From Metallyticus violacea (Eukaryota > Arthropoda > Insecta > Mantodea > Metallyticidae), in contig CM060831.1 in NCBI GenBank assembly GCA_030762175.1, positions 67,128,001 to 67,192,000 on the forward strand: 64,000 nt of DNA. The letters run 5' to 3'. The translations under genes and the position numbers were made by a program. Every line of letters starts with the position of its first letter. Position 1 is the first letter of the stretch. Below the pieces are notes generated by a model. It made no database searches and was not told the DNA's origin. It worked only from the letters and a program-made list of their open reading frames with translations. Positions 26,501 to 40,192 of the stretch are shown here, in pieces.

Positions 26501-29500
26501 GCCAAATTGCTTGCATTGTCTGTAATAAAGCTTCTCACACTGCATTCTAATTTGCTCTGAAAACTTTTTATTGAATTTATAGCAAGTTCAATCTGTAGGG
26601 ATGCTCAGATGTGTCAATCATGATGAATACATGTACATCCCGATTTTCACTAGTCACTGTAACACATACAATTGGCTCATTATGCATATTTGACCATCCA
26701 GTTAAGCTCATACAAATTGTCCAGGTACTGCAGCAGACGATGGAGGGATATAGCCAGGTCCCAACATACAAGCGAGTCTTTTGAATTTTGGATGAATAAT
26801 GCAGCAGAAGGAACTGTTTGTAGATAACAGAATTTTGCAATTTGTTTATCTAAGTCCTCTTTCTGTTTTTCACTAGTTTGGATAGCAAAGGGACTAAGCT
26901 AACTATGCTTAATTTTCAGATGGTCCTTCAGTCCACAGCTGTTTGTAAGAAATCATCTCTTTTGTTTTGATGCTGAAGGTGAAGTTGAAATTACTAGATC
27001 TGCCTATGAATTTTAATTTTCATTGTCAAATGTTGTAGTATCATTTTCTTCTTCATCATCCTACATTTCTAAAAATGTAATTTAATTCTAGCAACTAACA
27101 CCTTCGTTTCTAATCTACATAATTAGCATTTAGCTTTCATTTCTTTTCCACTTTAAGTAGAAAACATTTTAAATTCTCCCCATACTGGATGAAGTTTCGG
27201 CCCATATTACTCATTTTAAGTTAACAGCAACTTTCTTGCTACATTTTTATAAGTACAACACAATGCACTCAATAAAGCAACTCTTTTGTTAGAAAATTAT
27301 ATTAATAAATAGGGCTATAACTATAACAGATGTTAACTCAACAGAGGCAGGAAATAAACTAAACAAAAGCAGCAGTTCAAATTTGAACAACTATGGACAC
27401 AAGCAATAAGATAAGAGAAAGCAAACTGATTTTAAGGATTTTTATATGAATTTGAACAACAGTGGACAACAGTCCTCAAGTATTACGACAAGAATAAGAA
27501 AGCCAACTGATTTTAATTATAAATCACTCTGATTTAAATCATTGCACTCTGCCTAAAATTGTGGTTAAAGTGGTACTAGATACATAGGATATATGCTATA
27601 GTGCAACATTTCTGGTGCCCAAGCAGTCCTATTATATCATCGTTTTTATGATTCGCTGATACTGTCAAGATAGGAGGTGCTGCATGCTCATAGGTAGAGA
27701 ATGTATAATTCTTTTGTTTATTGATCTCTTTATATTGCTCTTTGCTTTAATTATGTTTTAATAATTCCAAAACTGCTTTCACAATAAAAAGGAATATAGC
27801 ATTGTACAAACTAGACAATCTGAGAATGCTCCTCTGACAGAGAGTACTAAGAGATGTAACCTTTTGTCCTATTAGGCTCTTCTGTTAGCCTACTGTTTAG
27901 GATATAAGTCAAACCTTACAAGCTGACTTTCTCAGGTTCTAAGAATTTACAGTTTCTACTCTCATCTGGATGATAAGAGACAGAGCACCACATGATCAAT
28001 CTTAACATTGCCTAGAACAAGATGTAGTTTTTAAGGAAATGAAACCCTAAGTTTTGTCTCTGTACATTTAGTTTTGCATTACAATCTGTGTGATAGTAAG
28101 AGCTATCTAATACAAGAAAACTGTACACATACACATACATATCTGCTCAGTATAATCTCGTGAAGATAAAGATAATCTCAAGAAGTCTCCAGGATAGGGT
28201 ATAAGAGACTCAAATAGGGAGATTCGTGACTATGGTTGGGCAGGGCACAGTAGCCCAGATTGTAAGAGTTTCAGCATGGCAAGTGGAAAATCCTTGGTTT
28301 AAGTCCCTGGCATGACTTCCATTTTTTCTTTCTGAGTAATTCCAAACCTTAGTCAGATATACAGCTTGTGTGAAAAAAATCATATGTCAAATAAAACATG
28401 CCTTTTAATTATCATTATTTCTAAATAATAATAATAGTAATAATAATAATAATAATAATAATATTAATAATAACAATATTTTTATTGTACTCTGAACTCA
28501 GTAAGAATCAATAAAGACTTATAAAATGTACATAGGTTAGTCTGGTTTAATGGTTCCTATTAAACCATTAATTTTTTTATTAATGACTAATTTTTTTACT
28601 TAAACTTCAAAATTTATTGAAAATTAGTCACAGTAGCAATATCTAAATAAATATCATAAAAAATAAACTGAACATACATATAACAGATGTTGAAAAATGA
28701 GAATATTTGTCTTCTCTTAGGTTGAGAATGAATAAACAGAAATATAAGAGCAATAATGTAAACAATTTATACAGGTCATATATCTAAAATGGACAGATAT
28801 CTTATCCAGAGATTTCAAAGAAACACACAACTTAAGTAAAACACTAAAAGAATTGATTTTGTTATGCTGGTATACAAATAGAAGCAATAGCTAGAAAAAT
28901 GAAACCTAAAAGATATTTATGTTTTAACATATTCAGGCAAATAGTTTCAAATTCTGCATTCATGACAATTCATATGTTATAATGACTAATGTTGTACAAA
29001 TGAAATAATTTTACTACAATATTCATCTTATTGTATTTTGGTGGATAATAAACAAAAAAAAAAAAAAAGCACAAAACTTTCTGAATAGTGTTAGTATTGA
29101 TATTTTCTATTTTAAAACAAAAAGAGCAAATTTTGCAAATATTTAGTAACTATTTGTTAGTAAAGGTAATTTATTTCATAATTTATTCTACCTTACAAAC
29201 TTAATGTACAAAATAGATTTAACTTAGGAATAATGTTTTAAGTTTTTACATTTTCATTTGTTTTGGAGCATCAGCAAAGTGCCATTTTGGACTCCTTTCC
29301 TATTATAAAATAAGATTTTATCAAAGTAGACCTTACTCCAAAGTTGAAACAAACACTGGCCATCTGATTTCTATTATGACATAAAATATTTGTTCAATGT
29401 GGAACCTTCTATGTAGAGATTTGATCGATTTATTTATGGATGCTCTTTAACATTTCAGCGTTCTATATAGGGATACCAGTGGTATCCCATGAAACTAAAA

Positions 29501-32500
29501 GCAATTAAAATTCAAATATACAGAATGTTAATGAACTACAATGCAATATTTTCAGATTGTAGAGAGATCTTAGCCTGTTCAAGTTTCAAAGTTATGGCAT
29601 TAAGTTATACTAATGGACTAGTTCACCACTGACTAATGGAACTTCCATTTGAAATGGTACCAAAAAAGGGGGGGGGGCACACGCACGCACGCACGCGCGC
29701 ACACACACACACAGAGAGAACAGAAGTTGCGGATTGCCGTTATCAAGTTCAAGTCTCATTGATTACTTTTTTGTTACTTTTACTTTTCATATATGAGCAT
29801 ACTATCACAAACATTGTTTCCTTATCCCAAAATACTTAATTCTATGACATCTAAAGTATGAGGTTCAAATTATCTACTTGCTTGGCTCTACTGGTGAGAG
29901 GATTTTTTTTAAAATCAAAGCACTTGTGTTTCACTATATCATATGAAATTTATTATATCCTTCCAGGTTATCAAAGAGTGAATGTTAACATTTACTATAT
30001 ACTGATTTTACAATACTGAGTTCAGCTGTGCATATGTTTCTGGATTGGGGGAAAGGTGCTACATACAATAAATACTTTCTGCTTGTTTGACTTATTCTGA
30101 ACTAACTCTTTCCTAACATTCTCCATGAATTGCTACATAGGTGGGGGAACTCCTAACCACCAATCAGATTAAAGCAGAAGAACTTGCTTCTAGAGATTTC
30201 TGACAACCAACCGCCACCAATGAACATTCTCCCCAAAGGACTTCCTTCTTCCAACAATGAACTAAATACCACAATAATCCAAATGATTATATGCCATAAC
30301 ACTTTCATCATAAAATAAAATAAAAAAAATATCTACTTTGTAGAACCTGAACCTAAGATCTTTGAATCCACAGTCTGTCTCCTTCGTTAGGCCACAATAA
30401 CAAGTGTATAGCTTGCTGTAGAATAAGCTATATACATAACACAATAATAAATCACTTAACAATTATTAGTCGGTCCTGGTGGTGTAGTGGTTACCATACT
30501 TGCCTCCTACACCCAAGAACGCAGGTTCAAACCCGGCCAGGATTGATGGATTTTTTTGGGCGTAAAAATCCTAAGTATGGCTTCCTTCAGAATGGAAGTA
30601 AAGCCGTGGGTCCCGTGTTGTACATTTACGGCACGAAAAAGAACCTCAATCCTGAAAGAGAGGCCTCTGAGCAAAATTTATCGGCCCTTTCACGCCCTCA
30701 GTTGAATGGGACGCTGATGACCTGAGATGTTAAAGAGCATCCATAAATAAATCAATCAATCAAAAAAAAAGTTAACAATTTTTAGTGGCATGTTCATATG
30801 ATTAGTTCAAGATCTTATTAACCCCCTTTTTTCTTCAACACCTATCTCCATCTAACAATTGAACTGTTCAGACAATAATCAATACAGTATTCCAAATGGG
30901 AGAATTATTGAACATGTAGTTCCACAGCAATCAATTCTTGACCCACTGCATTTTTTAAGTTTATATGAAATTTAACAATCTCTCACTGTCATGCTAGACA
31001 AGCACAATGACATCAACTTTCTAGTTCTTCAAGTTGACAGATTGAAAAACAAAATTAAAATCAGCAGCATACGTGCTTCATTCTTAGTATCATATTAATA
31101 CTAAAGCCACTCTCAAAACAGATTATGCATATTTCTCTTTGATTATGAAATATGATTTAATATTCTGGGTATACTTTAGTTGAAAGCAAATGTTTTCATG
31201 TTATAAAATAAAACAATATGAATAATATGTGGAACAAGGGGAAATGTCCTATGTGTAAAGAACCAGATAGCACTTGGCATTGTATACTAGAATGTAAGCA
31301 AACTAAGTTTTGGGGGGAATAGTTCTTATTAAGAAAATGGGAAAATCTACCAGATGAAATAAGAGGTAGATGAATTTTAAATTTAAAATCAGATGAAAAT
31401 ATTAAAGAACTAGGAAAATACATAGGCAAGATAAGACAAAAATGGTTATGGGTATAAATACGTGAAATGAGCTTGAGAGTAAAATTGTTGGATAGTAAAA
31501 GGAGATGGAATGAGTAGAGGAAGGTATGGGGCTAGTTTTCTAATGTTAGTTTACTTTTAATGTTGTGTTTTGACCAGGATCGAAGCCCAGTCCCCTGGAT
31601 ATTCCAGTACGTAGCTGCTGATGAACCGGGGACTGGGGGGCTGAGCCAATCAATTTAAAATAAATTTTGAATGGAGCCAGTGCCTTCTGGAATTGCAGAA
31701 GGCACTGTTTCTAATTGTTATGTTTAAAGGTAAAGATAGTATATCACGAAATATAGTAAATATTGTAATTGTGAGGGGTGCATCTAAAATAGATGGAGGT
31801 CCCTTATAGTTTGCATTTGCATGATTGAGTGTTTGTTAAAGAGTACTGCTGTTGTAAAGGAGTAAATTTGTTGTATTATTAAATGGAAATAAATTCAATG
31901 CAAAATGTTAGTTAAACAGGATCCTTATACATCAATAACCAGGTGTTAGTGTGTATAAGGACCAAAGGAATAAGCAACTCTAAGGATATAAATATGGCCA
32001 AATGAGTATAAGCAGAAGAAGAAGGAAGGTTTAGTATAGCAAAAATATAATTTAATATCGCAATGAATGTATGAGTTACTTTTAATGTTGTGTTTTGTTT
32101 TGGTTGGATCGAAGTCTGGTCCCCTGGATATTCCAGCAAGTAGCTGCTGATGAACCGGGAACTGGGGGGCTGAGCCAATCAATTTGAAATAAATTTTGAA
32201 TGGAGTCAGTGCCTTTGGCAATTCCAGAATTGTTATGTTTAAAGGTAAAGGTAGTATATCACGAAATATAGTAAATAGTGTAATTGAGAGGGGTACATCG
32301 AAAATAGATGGAGGTCCCTTATAGTTTGTATTTGCATGATTGAGCGATTGTAAAAGAGTACTGTTGTTGTAAAGGAGTAAACTTGTATTATTAATTGGAA
32401 ACAAATTCAAATTCATGTGGAATAAATAATAGAAAATCATGTAGAGATCTAATTAAATTGTACTGTAGAGTGGAGTTAGTTTAAACATGGTAAATACATT

Positions 32501-35500
32501 CTTGTAGAATATGTAGAGATCTATTCTAAGAACTAAACATTTAACACTTCCTTGTGAGTATTTAATTTTTCTTATACACTTATACATTATAATTCAAGAC
32601 CAATTCATTAAAAATATTAAAAGATATAACATTGGTATTAGATAAAAGTGAAATCTGAATAGGAAATGTAACTTATTATCAAAACAAGATTATTTAAAAT
32701 GCTTCAAAATATATAATGATCGAAGAATTACTCTTAAATAATGATCAAATAATATGAAAAGATTCAAATCTGCTCTTGCAGAATATCTATGCAAAAGAAT
32801 TATTATTTAGCTGACAAATTTACAGATGATATTACGTTTATTCATAAGAAACATATCTAATATGGCAAAATATCACCATTTAATATGTGATAATGTATGA
32901 AATATAATGCCCTTCTAACTGTATTCCATTGCTTAAATAATCTTGTTATTATGTATGAGGTTATCAACCATGTGTTACACTCTTTAAAACATTTTAAAAT
33001 AATGTAACAAATTATCATTGAGGAAATTGCTCAAATTTCAGTAATTTTGTTGCACTTACTTGGACTTCCATTTTCTCAGTGGAATCATGCTGAAGATGAA
33101 TGCAACAGCCTTTGAAACATGTCCAAGTAAGTGTACAAAATTAGTGAAATTTGAGTGGTTTCCTCAATAATAATTTGTTATATTATACTATATTTAACTG
33201 TGAAAATGCCTGCTATTCAAAACTACATTTTTAAATGTTCATATATATCATTTATGTAACAAAACTTTGTATATCTTGATTTGTTCCATGTTTTGAAGTA
33301 TGTACATATATATATTTTTTTTTGAATGGTATTTAACGTCTGTTTTTACTACTCAGGCACCACTGGCGGTGGACACTGGTGATACATGAAATGAAATGAT
33401 ATATTGGGAAAGGATTTTTTTTTTAAGGGAAGGAAACGTTCCAGGCCTAAATTTAGGGCTCCTCCCCAGCATTTGCTAGTTATGAGGGCTGAGGAAAACC
33501 TAGAAAAAACCTCAGTCAGGGAGGACGGTCCTGGAGGGCTTTGAACCCCCAGACCTCCCACTCACAAGTCCACACTTTAACGACCTCGGCCACCCGTGGT
33601 GGTTCATACACTGTACAAGAAACCTCATGGTATGCAGATAAATTTTTATCTTACTCTAATTTTAAATGCTTTATCACTATAAAACTCATTAATTCATGAA
33701 CCATAGATTCCCTATCCCTAAGATTCCTCTACAATCTCTAAAATTATTGTGGTGTAGTTTATTAGCACTTGGTATACCTTTATACAGAAATGTCTTGCCA
33801 TTTTGTTTAACAGAAGCACTCGTAGGACTTTGGTAACATGACAGGTTATCACGTGAACCAGGGTGAAAGTTATATTTTCTAATTTTGGATATTTTCCTAT
33901 TAACAACTACATATTAAGGTGCCAATGGTTTTAGGAAAAGTATATACAAGATGACAACAAATTTTTCTTCTGCACTAATGAATATTTCAAATCAAAGTGA
34001 TGATTGATTTAAGAGAGCTAAGCAATTAAGTTCAAAGGTTCATCATGCAACAGTAGAAAAATAACTATGCATACAGAAGAAAGTACATAATATGCATATG
34101 AGACTATTTTATATTACTTTATATTGTATTTTGATACTGATTACACATTTTAATGGTACTTACTATCACATCTGCTCACTACAGTTACATCACACATTTT
34201 GTTTAGTTCACAAAATTATGTGTTATTGCATATTCGTGTCTTACCGTTCTTAACATGACATAGTCTAATTTTCTGTTTATTCCAGCCCATGTCCTGTCCA
34301 TGATTAAATCAGTGCTAGAGGTTTCTTCCTACATTTCTATTTAATTAGCTTTTCTTTCTATAATGATTAGAATTATATCTTTCAACAAAAATAAAAAACG
34401 TATCATCTTGTTGCATCATTTTAGTCACGTACAGGTAAATGATATAATTAGAATTTTTTGAGGGATCAGTCAAAGCATTTACTATTCTAAACAAATGGTT
34501 TCTTCATCTATCTTTCCCTTTGATGGAAGGTTAAATGATATCAGTGTAACAGTGGAAGCTCAGAAAAATCTCACGATGGAGTACAACAAATACAGAATGA
34601 TGTGCTTTTCACAACCAAACATGCATCAGTAATAAAAAAATCAATTTATGTGTAATTTTGATATAAAACCAGAATCTATAAACAACAAAGTTACTAGTAT
34701 TAGAAATACTCACTTGAAAGGTTTCACACCAGAATGTGTTAACATATGTATTTTAAGATTTGATTTGTTTTGAAACATTTTTCCACATCGATCACAGGTA
34801 CAAGCTCCAACTATATCTTTATGATGTACTTCCTTCATATGTCTTTGCAAAGCAGCTCTTGAACCAAGTAGCTTGAGACAAATTTTGCACTGGAATTCCC
34901 TTAAAACTTCTGCCATATCTGTGAATTAGACAATTTTATTAGACAAAAATAAGTTTTGCCAAATTCCTTCACCAACAAATAAAAGTTATGGTCATTCTTG
35001 CATATGACAGTCAAGCTGTGCTTGTGTGTCATCCAGTGTGTAAGGGGACCAACCTGAATGCCCAGTATTACAAGTCTTTTTTGATGTCACAAATGTGCTG
35101 TGCCATGTGCACTAAATGGCCAGACTTTTGAACGTCACAATAACATGACAGCTCACACATTCAACAAGGTCAAGTATTTTTTACAGCAGTGCAGATGGAA
35201 AGTTCTTCCACAGCCCCATATCATCCTATTTCAGACCCTGTGATTCTAATCTTATCCCAAAAGTGAAGCAGCAATTGTGTGGGAAACATTTTGCTAACAA
35301 AGCGGACATTTTGACGTGAGGTGGCTCATATTGGCAACTCATAGGCAGCAGATGGAATTCAGCATCTTCCCCATTGTTAGCAATGAATCATCAATGTACT
35401 TGGAGACTACTTCGAAGGCTCTTAACACTGTGGATTACCTGGGAGACTCATCCTGTGACAGATTTGCAACCCTCTGTATAATTTTTGCTTGTGCCATAAT

Positions 35501-37300
35501 AAACCAATGTTATCTGGGTGCCTGTGTTTTGCTTTTTTCCTGTGAGGGCTACTTACATCCAATCTTCCATTGGTGACACCACTCAGCAGTACATTATATA
35601 CCTTAGATTTTTCATGTTGTCTCTTATTCACGAGAAAAAAAAAATTGTTTCCATGACTTATGACTTATCCTTGTTTGAAATTCGTCACTTAAACTTTAAA
35701 TAATTCACACAATTTTAATCAATTAGTCAGTGAACTAGGGAATCAGCAAGGAACATACAAAAAAGGTATTATTTACATTATAAATGATGTTCAAGATGAA
35801 TAGTTTCATAAAAAACAAAAATAAGTTCATAAAATTTATTGCTTTATACTATCTTCATTAAAATATTCAAAGCAAATCATGATTGCACAATTCCCTTCTT
35901 TAGTGTCATTTTATGTTTATTTAATGACATTAACATTATATAGCTGTAAGAATTATTGCAAAGGTCAAACTCCCGGAATCGTGTAAAACTTCCTTCAAGA
36001 ATTGCAATTTTTTATGAGGAAATCACTCATATTTCACAAATTTTGTTCCACTTATTTGGACATGTTTCAAAGGGTGTTGCCTTCATCATCAGCATAATTT
36101 CACTCTAGCCTCCAAAACACTTCCAAATAAGTAGAACAAATTTAGTGAAATTTGAGTGATTTCTTCATAAAAAATTGTAAAGTTATACTATATTTCACTG
36201 TGAAAATTTCTGCTAATTAAAACTTCCCTTCATGAAATTAAAAATAATACTTTTATTTTGCATGTGTTATATTATATGCCAAAAAATGTAAAACATAGCT
36301 TACTTCTATATAAAGAATTAACTATTATACTAGAAAACAAAAATATTTTTTTTTATCCAGTCATACAGAGGTAAATTTGATCTGAAAAATATTATTTATG
36401 CTGGATCAAAGTTTCGTAACAGGCTATCCATCCACAGAACTAAAAAATGTAAGATAAAAATATTTCTAAGGAAAATTAAAAGGATTTCAGTTAAAAATAA
36501 CTGTTTTTACAGTTCCCAAAGTGTTTCTAGCAACTGATATTGTTAAAATTGGTGTGGATGTATAAATTATATAGCCATAAATGTCAGAATTGGCTAATTT
36601 CTTTCATTGTATACACTCTTGGAATTATGTAGTTTTTGCAAAACCTTCTATATTTTTTTATTTATAATATACTGATTACAAATGTTTGTTTGTATTCCAT
36701 ACATCCTCAAATGTATGAACTTGTAAATATAATATATGTGGAAGAAACAAGAACTTGCATCTCAGATTGTAATGATATACTTATTTTTTGACATGTCCAT
36801 TTTTATCTTAGCATGAAACTAAGGATGAAATGAATTTAGTTGACAAGAATTTAACTTAAATGAATACTCACCACTATGCATACGTTTGATGTGTACTTTT
36901 AACTTTTGAGGTTGACAAAACTTTCTGCCACAAAAGTCACAGAGAGGCCTTGTTCGCTGAGGGTTAGAAGCACAGCCATATGTACGATGCATTTCTAAAT
37001 AGTTGAGACGTAAAAAAAACTGGAAAAAAAAGAAAGAAAAATTATAGATATAGCCAAGTTTATTATAAGAATTTTATACATGAAAAAAGCTTCATAAGAA
37101 AAAAGATTCTTTTTTTTCAGCAATCATGTTTCATCACATTTACTGTACTGCTCAACTGCTTATTTTAGATCTGAATAAGTGAAGCAATATTCAATTAACC
37201 AATGAATAATGAATCCCTAAGTCATTCAGCATTTCTTTTTCCTACATTTAGTTTATCTCTCAGACCATAATGTACATAGCAAAATGACAAGTTCACCACC

Positions 37301-37366
<66 letters not shown>

Positions 37367-40124
37367 TCTTTATTCACCATTTGGATCATAGTACATGATA
37401 TGGACTTCGTCCACAAATATAATATATAAGAATAATTATATTGGATTTACAATATACATTATTTAATTTTCATATATTCACTTACTGAATAAAAGGTAAG
37501 TATAGTAGAAAGGCTGCAATTTCTTTATTAAACTGTTTTATGTTAGTTATTTCTTTAATATTTGTTAGTAGTTTATTTTATAACTTTATGCCTACATTTG
37601 TGAGATTATTTTTTTTGAATATTTGTTCTGCATTTATGAACATGATCATTTTTTCCTTTTTGTATTTGAGAATGGATATCAGTATTTTACATAGTTCTCC
37701 ATATCTCTTAATATAATTTATGACTTCCACTATAGAGAGACAGGCTGATGGTAGTATATTATGTTTCCTAAAATAAGGTCCACAGGACTTGATACTGTCT
37801 ATTCCACTTATTCTTGTAGTTCTGTTATGGATTTTAAATATTCTCTCACATTTATCTCCCCAAAATTTTATTCCATATTTTAATCCACTATGAAAATGAG
37901 AAAAATATACGTCTTTCAGTCCTAATACATTCAGTATACATTTTAGACATTTAAGCATGCAACAAATAGAACTAAGTTTAGTTGCGAAATGATGAATGTG
38001 AGTATCCCATTTAAGATTTTCATTCACAAAGAATTTTGTTTCTCCTTTGTACTTAATATTACTTCTGTCATATGTAATTCTTGCATTACTAATCAAAGTT
38101 ACAAATGCTATAGTCATAAATCTAGGCATGATCACAGTACGCTAGTTTTATTCAATAATAAAACAAACACTTATTGATCCTGAATTGCTGCCTGCAAGTA
38201 TGTATTAAGTGATTGCTCTCCATGTATGCTCCTTAGCCATATCAGTTGACAAAAAGTGAAATTTAGCACATATTATATTATGAGCACTACGTAGTGTGCA
38301 GTTATTTTATGTTAATTTTGATTTGGCTTCTCAACTACTATCCAACATAAATCAATGAAAGTTGATGCATGAAGAGGAGTAAATTTACAATTGATATAAA
38401 AGAAAGTGCTAGTATCTTTTAACAACTATTTTATAGTTTGCAAATATAAAGTCACATTTAAATCCAATTATTAAAATAGAGATTATAGGGATCATTAAAA
38501 ATTTAAACAATAAAAAGTCACACAGCATTGATGAAATCCCAGAGTACGTAATTCAGAATGTTATCTTTATATTGTGCAACCATTAATTTATAGGTACATA
38601 TAATAAATTTATCACCATCAACAAAACCTTTCCCAGGTGCACTGAAAGTAGCTAATATAAAATATGTATAAATTAATTGCATGAAAATAATGTATATAAT
38701 TATAAATAATTTTCATTATTTTCTAAGCTTTAGAAAAATATATGAGAAGTTTATGTATGTTTAAATCATACTTACGAGGGTAGGTCCATTAAGCTTCTGG
38801 CCTAACCATTTTCTAGGTATGATAAAGACAAAAACATATTTCACTCTTCAATATAGTTACCCTTTATTGCAATACACTTCTCAAATCTTTGAATTAACAT
38901 TTCAATCCTCCCTCAAAATAGTCAGAAGTCTTGTATGCAAAATAGGCATTAACAGCATCCATCACTTCTTCGTCATACTTAAATTTCCTTCCTGGAAGGT
39001 CCTTCTTGAGTTTTGAGAACAGGAAATAGTCAGAACTAGATCTGGGCTATAGGGTAGATGGTCGATCCCTTGAAGCCACATTTCTTCACAACTTCCTTTG
39101 CAACAGTGACAGGCATGTTGTTGTTTAGGTGCACACCATCACACAGCTTTCCTAGCCTTTTCTCTTTGATGGAAGCACATAGTCTGTGCAGTAGGCCTGC
39201 ATAGTACTCTCCATTTACTGTGGTGTTCCTCTCCTTGAAGTCAATGAAGAGTATTCCTTCACAGTCCTAAAAGATTGTAACCATGATCTTGTTGGTTGAC
39301 TGAGTGACCTTCACCTTTAGAGGCTGTGCTTCGCCAGGTTTATGCCACTCCATTGATTTTTCTTTTGGACAAGGGATCATAGTAGAGGACCATAGTTTCA
39401 TTTCCTGTAACAATAGTTTGCAGAACTTCTCTCTTGTTGCCATGGCAGAGCTCAAAAATGCCTGACAATAGATGCCTCGTTGCTGCTTTTGGACTGAGGA
39501 AAGAAGTCTAGGCACCCATCTTGCACTAACCGTATTCATGTTTATATGTTCACGAATAATTTGTAGGACTGTTGTTTTAGAAAGGGCCAACATTGCAGCT
39601 ATTTCTATATTTGAGCTGTCAGTCTTCCATAATTTCTCCTTCCACAAGAGCGACGTTTTCAGGAGAGAGCACCTCCAAGGGCTGACCTGCATGCTCTTCA
39701 ACTTCAATGCTCTCTCGACCATTCGAAAAAGTTTGGCCCAATCTGAGGGGGATGCTTCCCCATACACACCTTTCAATCGCTGTTTAATTTCATTTGGAGT
39801 AAGTCCTTTTTTTTGTGAAAAATTGAATAACAGCTCAATACTCCATTTTGAACATGTCACAATCTTTTAAACATAACCTTCTTTGTGCAACTATATCTGA
39901 ACAACTGAACACAGTGGAGCAAAAGTTAAAGCTACAATATTTACACAGATAAGGGTTTAGTGAAGGCAATAATCCTTATCGGCAAGGCTCGAAACTTATG
40001 GACCTACCCTCATACATATCATAGCAAATGGTTGAAATTACATGCATACTTGAGCAAGCCAATGAAATAATTAACTATATACCTCATAAAAACTTACAAA
40101 ACATGTTGTCCCCCAAGGTTCAGC

Positions 40125-40192
<68 letters not shown>

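Larger units (their letters stand above)
25220..27060 (-). pseudogene. hAT-superfamily transposase remnant
   Basis: The minus strand carries pieces in hAT order. At 26577-26840 LTGWSNMHNEPIVCVTV then DVHVFIMIDTSEH corresponds to the DUF659-type core. This continues in frame-shifted form at 26450-26575 with SIKSFQSKLECSVRSFITDN and NLAKMKSALKE. Near 25290, after further stops, HSKLRNRL matches the C-terminal dimerisation region of hAT transposases. The foldback at 25604-25800 and the local duplication at 25801-26018 interrupt it. It cannot encode an active enzyme. Confidence 0.7.

Noticed and set aside
30543..30725. 60-codon plus-strand ORF
   Set aside because: Lies wholly inside a SINE with target duplications.
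37222..37416. Poly-Leu ORF, also one at 40028-40219
   Set aside because: Translation of (TTA)n and (ATT)n microsatellites.
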